24,382 nucleotides of DNA from an uncultured Lachnospiraceae bacterium (GTDB lineage: Bacteria > Bacillota > Clostridia > Lachnospirales > Lachnospiraceae): contig CAKZZH010000026.1 in NCBI GenBank assembly GCA_937885345.1, positions 1 through 24,382 of the forward strand, given 5' to 3'. The notes beneath the pieces are model-generated. The model made no database searches. It saw only the letters and a program-made list of their open reading frames with translations, and was not told the DNA's origin. A program made the translations under genes and the position numbers. How positions within the stretch are numbered: the first letter of the stretch is position 1; the number at the start of each line of letters is the position of its first letter. Below, piece by piece: positions 22,809 to 24,382 of this stretch.

Positions 22809-24224
22809 TTAATTACGAGCCAAAGGCGGTATAGTCTTAAACTGATTACGTCCATGCTCCTTGGCATAATATAAAGCTTTATCCGCTTGCATGTAAATAT
22901 CCGAATACTCCTCTATTCCATCGGTATATGCAACACCTATACTGACTGACAAGTGAACAGATTTGCCTTCGGCATCGAAGTCCCTATCCATTTTCTCATT
23001 AAGAGCATGCGCAAGTGCCTCAACCTCTTCGGTGGATTTGTATTCACCAAAGAATGCGATAAATTCATCACCGCCATACCTTCCGAGATAAGCTCCGGCA
23101 AGAACAACTCTCATCGCACCTGCAAGAGTCTTAAGCGCCTCATCACCCGCAAGATGTCCGAGAGTGTCATTAACATTCTTGAAATTATCCATATCTATAA
23201 GCATAAGCGCGCCGTCGGACTTTCTCGGACGCTCCTTCATAAATTCGTCAACGATCTCATCAAAGGTTCTTCTGTTATACAGACCGGTAAGACCGTCTTT
23301 CTTGGAAACGTTTTCATAGGTCTCTCTCTCACGTTTCTCAACATAGAGTTGCTGAACGAATTTCTTCTTGTTTTCTTCCTCTTCCTTAAGCTTACTAACG
23401 GCATCATGATATTCATCCATCTTCGTATTGGCCTCTATAAGTTTGTTCCTTACAATGTTAAAAGAATGGCTCAGATGATATATCTCCTCGACATTGGTCT
23501 CAACATCAAGCGGTGCCATCTCGGCATAGGATTCTTCAAACAGGCCTGCCCAATCCGCTATCTCGTAGATGGATTTGGAGATCTTAAATGTATTAAAATA
23601 CATAAGATATACGGCAAGTAAAATAAAAGCTGCAAATGCGACAATACCGATCACTTCACATACGCTGATAAAAAAATGCTTGTCTTCATACAATTCATTG
23701 GCATAATCAGCCTCATAGGCCATCATGGTATTGATGTCCCTGCTGCAGGCGGTAACTTCGGAAATATAGCCTCTTGCAGAAACCAGTGACAAATCCTCCA
23801 TATCGGTAAGGAAAATAAACTCCTCGATCGCTTTCATATGCTTACGTATGGACTCAATCATTTCCTTAACAGATTTGGTTGCATTGGCATATTGCCCAAA
23901 TCGGAGCGCCGTAAAAGACTGCTGCGCAGTGTTGTAATTGGAGCGTGCGGCATTAAGCTGCTCTTTCTCGCCGCTTGAAATGTATTCTGAAAAAGCGCTG
24001 GAAAAATTGTCGAAATCAACAGAATAGTCGGAAGAAGCACTGAGCACATCGGCATATCGCCCCATTGAACTGCTGTAACCGATCACACAATTAATGAGGC
24101 AAAAAGTAAAACATGCTACAAGAAGAAGCATGATAATCGTGATTATATTAATATTTTTCTTTATCGAAATCCTCTTGACGGATGCATCAAAATTCTCGTC
24201 CACGATCTCCACCCCAAAAAGCAT
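22809..24224 (-). CDS. Membrane-bound diguanylate cyclase (GGDEF domain)
   Basis: A 471-residue sensor enzyme that makes cyclic di-GMP from GTP. Membrane helices at about 25-49 and 184-210 enclose an outer helical sensor region of roughly 130 residues. A HAMP-like linker (about 211-265) and a coiled coil (about 266-305) lead to the GGDEF domain (306-471) with KKDGLTGLYNRR, metal-binding DMDNFKNVND and the intact active site GGDEF at 384-388. The RxxD inhibitory site expected just before it is absent (LAGAYLG instead), so product feedback through the I-site is unlikely. The stop lies 16 bases before the YfhO-type start, so the two are probably cotranscribed. The ribosome site is weak (GGAA about 14 bases upstream), so a slightly later start is possible. 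Confidence 0.93.
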   Translation of the reverse strand: MLFGVEIVDENFDASVKRISIKKNINIITIIMLLLVACFTFCLINCVIGYSSSMGRYADVLSASSDYSVDFDNFSSAFSEYISSGEKEQLNAARSNYNTAQQSFTALRFGQYANATKSVKEMIESIRKHMKAIEEFIFLTDMEDLSLVSARGYISEVTACSRDINTMMAYEADYANELYEDKHFFISVCEVIGIVAFAAFILLAVYLMYFNTFKISKSIYEIADWAGLFEESYAEMAPLDVETNVEEIYHLSHSFNIVRNKLIEANTKMDEYHDAVSKLKEEEENKKKFVQQLYVEKRERETYENVSKKDGLTGLYNRRTFDEIVDEFMKERPRKSDGALMLIDMDNFKNVNDTLGHLAGDEALKTLAGAMRVVLAGAYLGRYGGDEFIAFFGEYKSTEEVEALAHALNEKMDRDFDAEGKSVHLSVSIGVAYTDGIEEYSDIYMQADKALYYAKEHGRNQFKTIPPLARN

Positions 24225-24251
24225 ATAGAGTACTTATTTCCATACATTTTA

Positions 24252-24280
24252 ATAGTATCACTTCGAACCGATTTAATCAA
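24252..24280 (-). promoter_or_regulatory. Promoter of the GGDEF/YfhO operon
   Basis: On the minus strand: -35 TTGATT (24275-24280), 17-base spacer, -10 TACTAT (24252-24257). The start point would lie about 20 bases before the ATG at 24224, a short leader that fits the poor ribosome site. Confidence 0.5.
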
Positions 24281-24342
24281 CCTCATATTTTGTAATATTA
24301 GGATAAACGCATCAATTTAAGGTTGACATTTACAAGTTTTTG

Positions 24343-24371
24343 TTGTATCGACCTCTTTTTTGTGGTATAAT
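24343..24371 (+). promoter_or_regulatory. Strong plus-strand promoter leaving the window
   Basis: -35 TTGTAT (24343-24348), 17-base spacer, extended -10 TGGTATAAT (box 24366-24371). A consensus TTGACA (24323-24328) sits 14 bases further upstream but without a good -10 at normal spacing. A perfect palindrome ATGTA-T-TACAT (24370-24380) covers the expected start point and may be an operator. The gene it serves is beyond the right edge. Confidence 0.6.
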
Positions 24372-24382
24372 GTATTACATAG

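Overview
The window looks like chromosomal DNA of an anaerobic Firmicute, most likely a Lachnospiraceae member of the Butyrivibrio/Pseudobutyrivibrio type. The reasons are a GC content in the low 40s by eye, strong AGGAGG-type ribosome sites, consensus sigma-A promoters, a two-subunit PyrDB/PyrK dihydroorotate dehydrogenase, a cellobiose 2-epimerase gene, a YfhO membrane protein and a GGDEF protein. The genus assignment is inference. There are 21 protein genes, 18 of them on the minus strand. I see no rRNA, tRNA, CRISPR array, insertion sequence or phage gene.

Left edge (1-2047, minus): a LacI-type regulator is followed, with a 4-base overlap, by a cellobiose 2-epimerase gene that runs off the window. 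This looks like the start of a beta-mannan or cello-oligosaccharide locus. Next (2048-11643, minus) is a tightly packed run of nine genes behind one visible promoter at about 11.6 kb. In transcription order they encode a CbxX-type AAA+ ATPase, a YbjN-fold protein, an unknown Lys-rich protein with an HDxxC/CPNC motif, a GH42 beta-galactosidase, a YvyF-like double zinc-ribbon protein, a Nudix-fold protein with a damaged Nudix box, and PyrF, PyrK and PyrD. The first three form a chaperone-like unit that I cannot assign to a known system. It is the best candidate here for something undescribed.

Middle (11.6-13.4 kb): a DegV lipid-binding protein (minus) and a TetR-type regulator (plus) are divergent. 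Their promoters share one -10 dyad and are flanked by inverted repeats built from AGTAACA/TGTTACT half-sites. This is a compact switch, probably controlled by the TetR protein. The TetR gene then meets pmbA tail to tail over a shared CTAG.

13.4-18.1 kb (minus): an operon encodes a NatA-like ATPase, a NatB-like permease, the TldD metalloprotease and its PmbA/TldE partner. The pairing suggests peptide processing plus export, but no precursor peptide is visible. 18.2-20.1 kb (plus): a substrate-binding lipoprotein and a SsuC/TauC-type permease, with no cognate ATPase in view. The permease gene overlaps the end of the oppositely directed yfhO-like gene by 68 bases.

Right end (20.07-24.28 kb, minus): a membrane-bound diguanylate cyclase without the inhibitory I-site lies just upstream of a large YfhO-family membrane protein. 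This suggests a link between c-di-GMP and cell-surface polymer modification. A strong plus-strand promoter at the right edge drives a gene outside the window.
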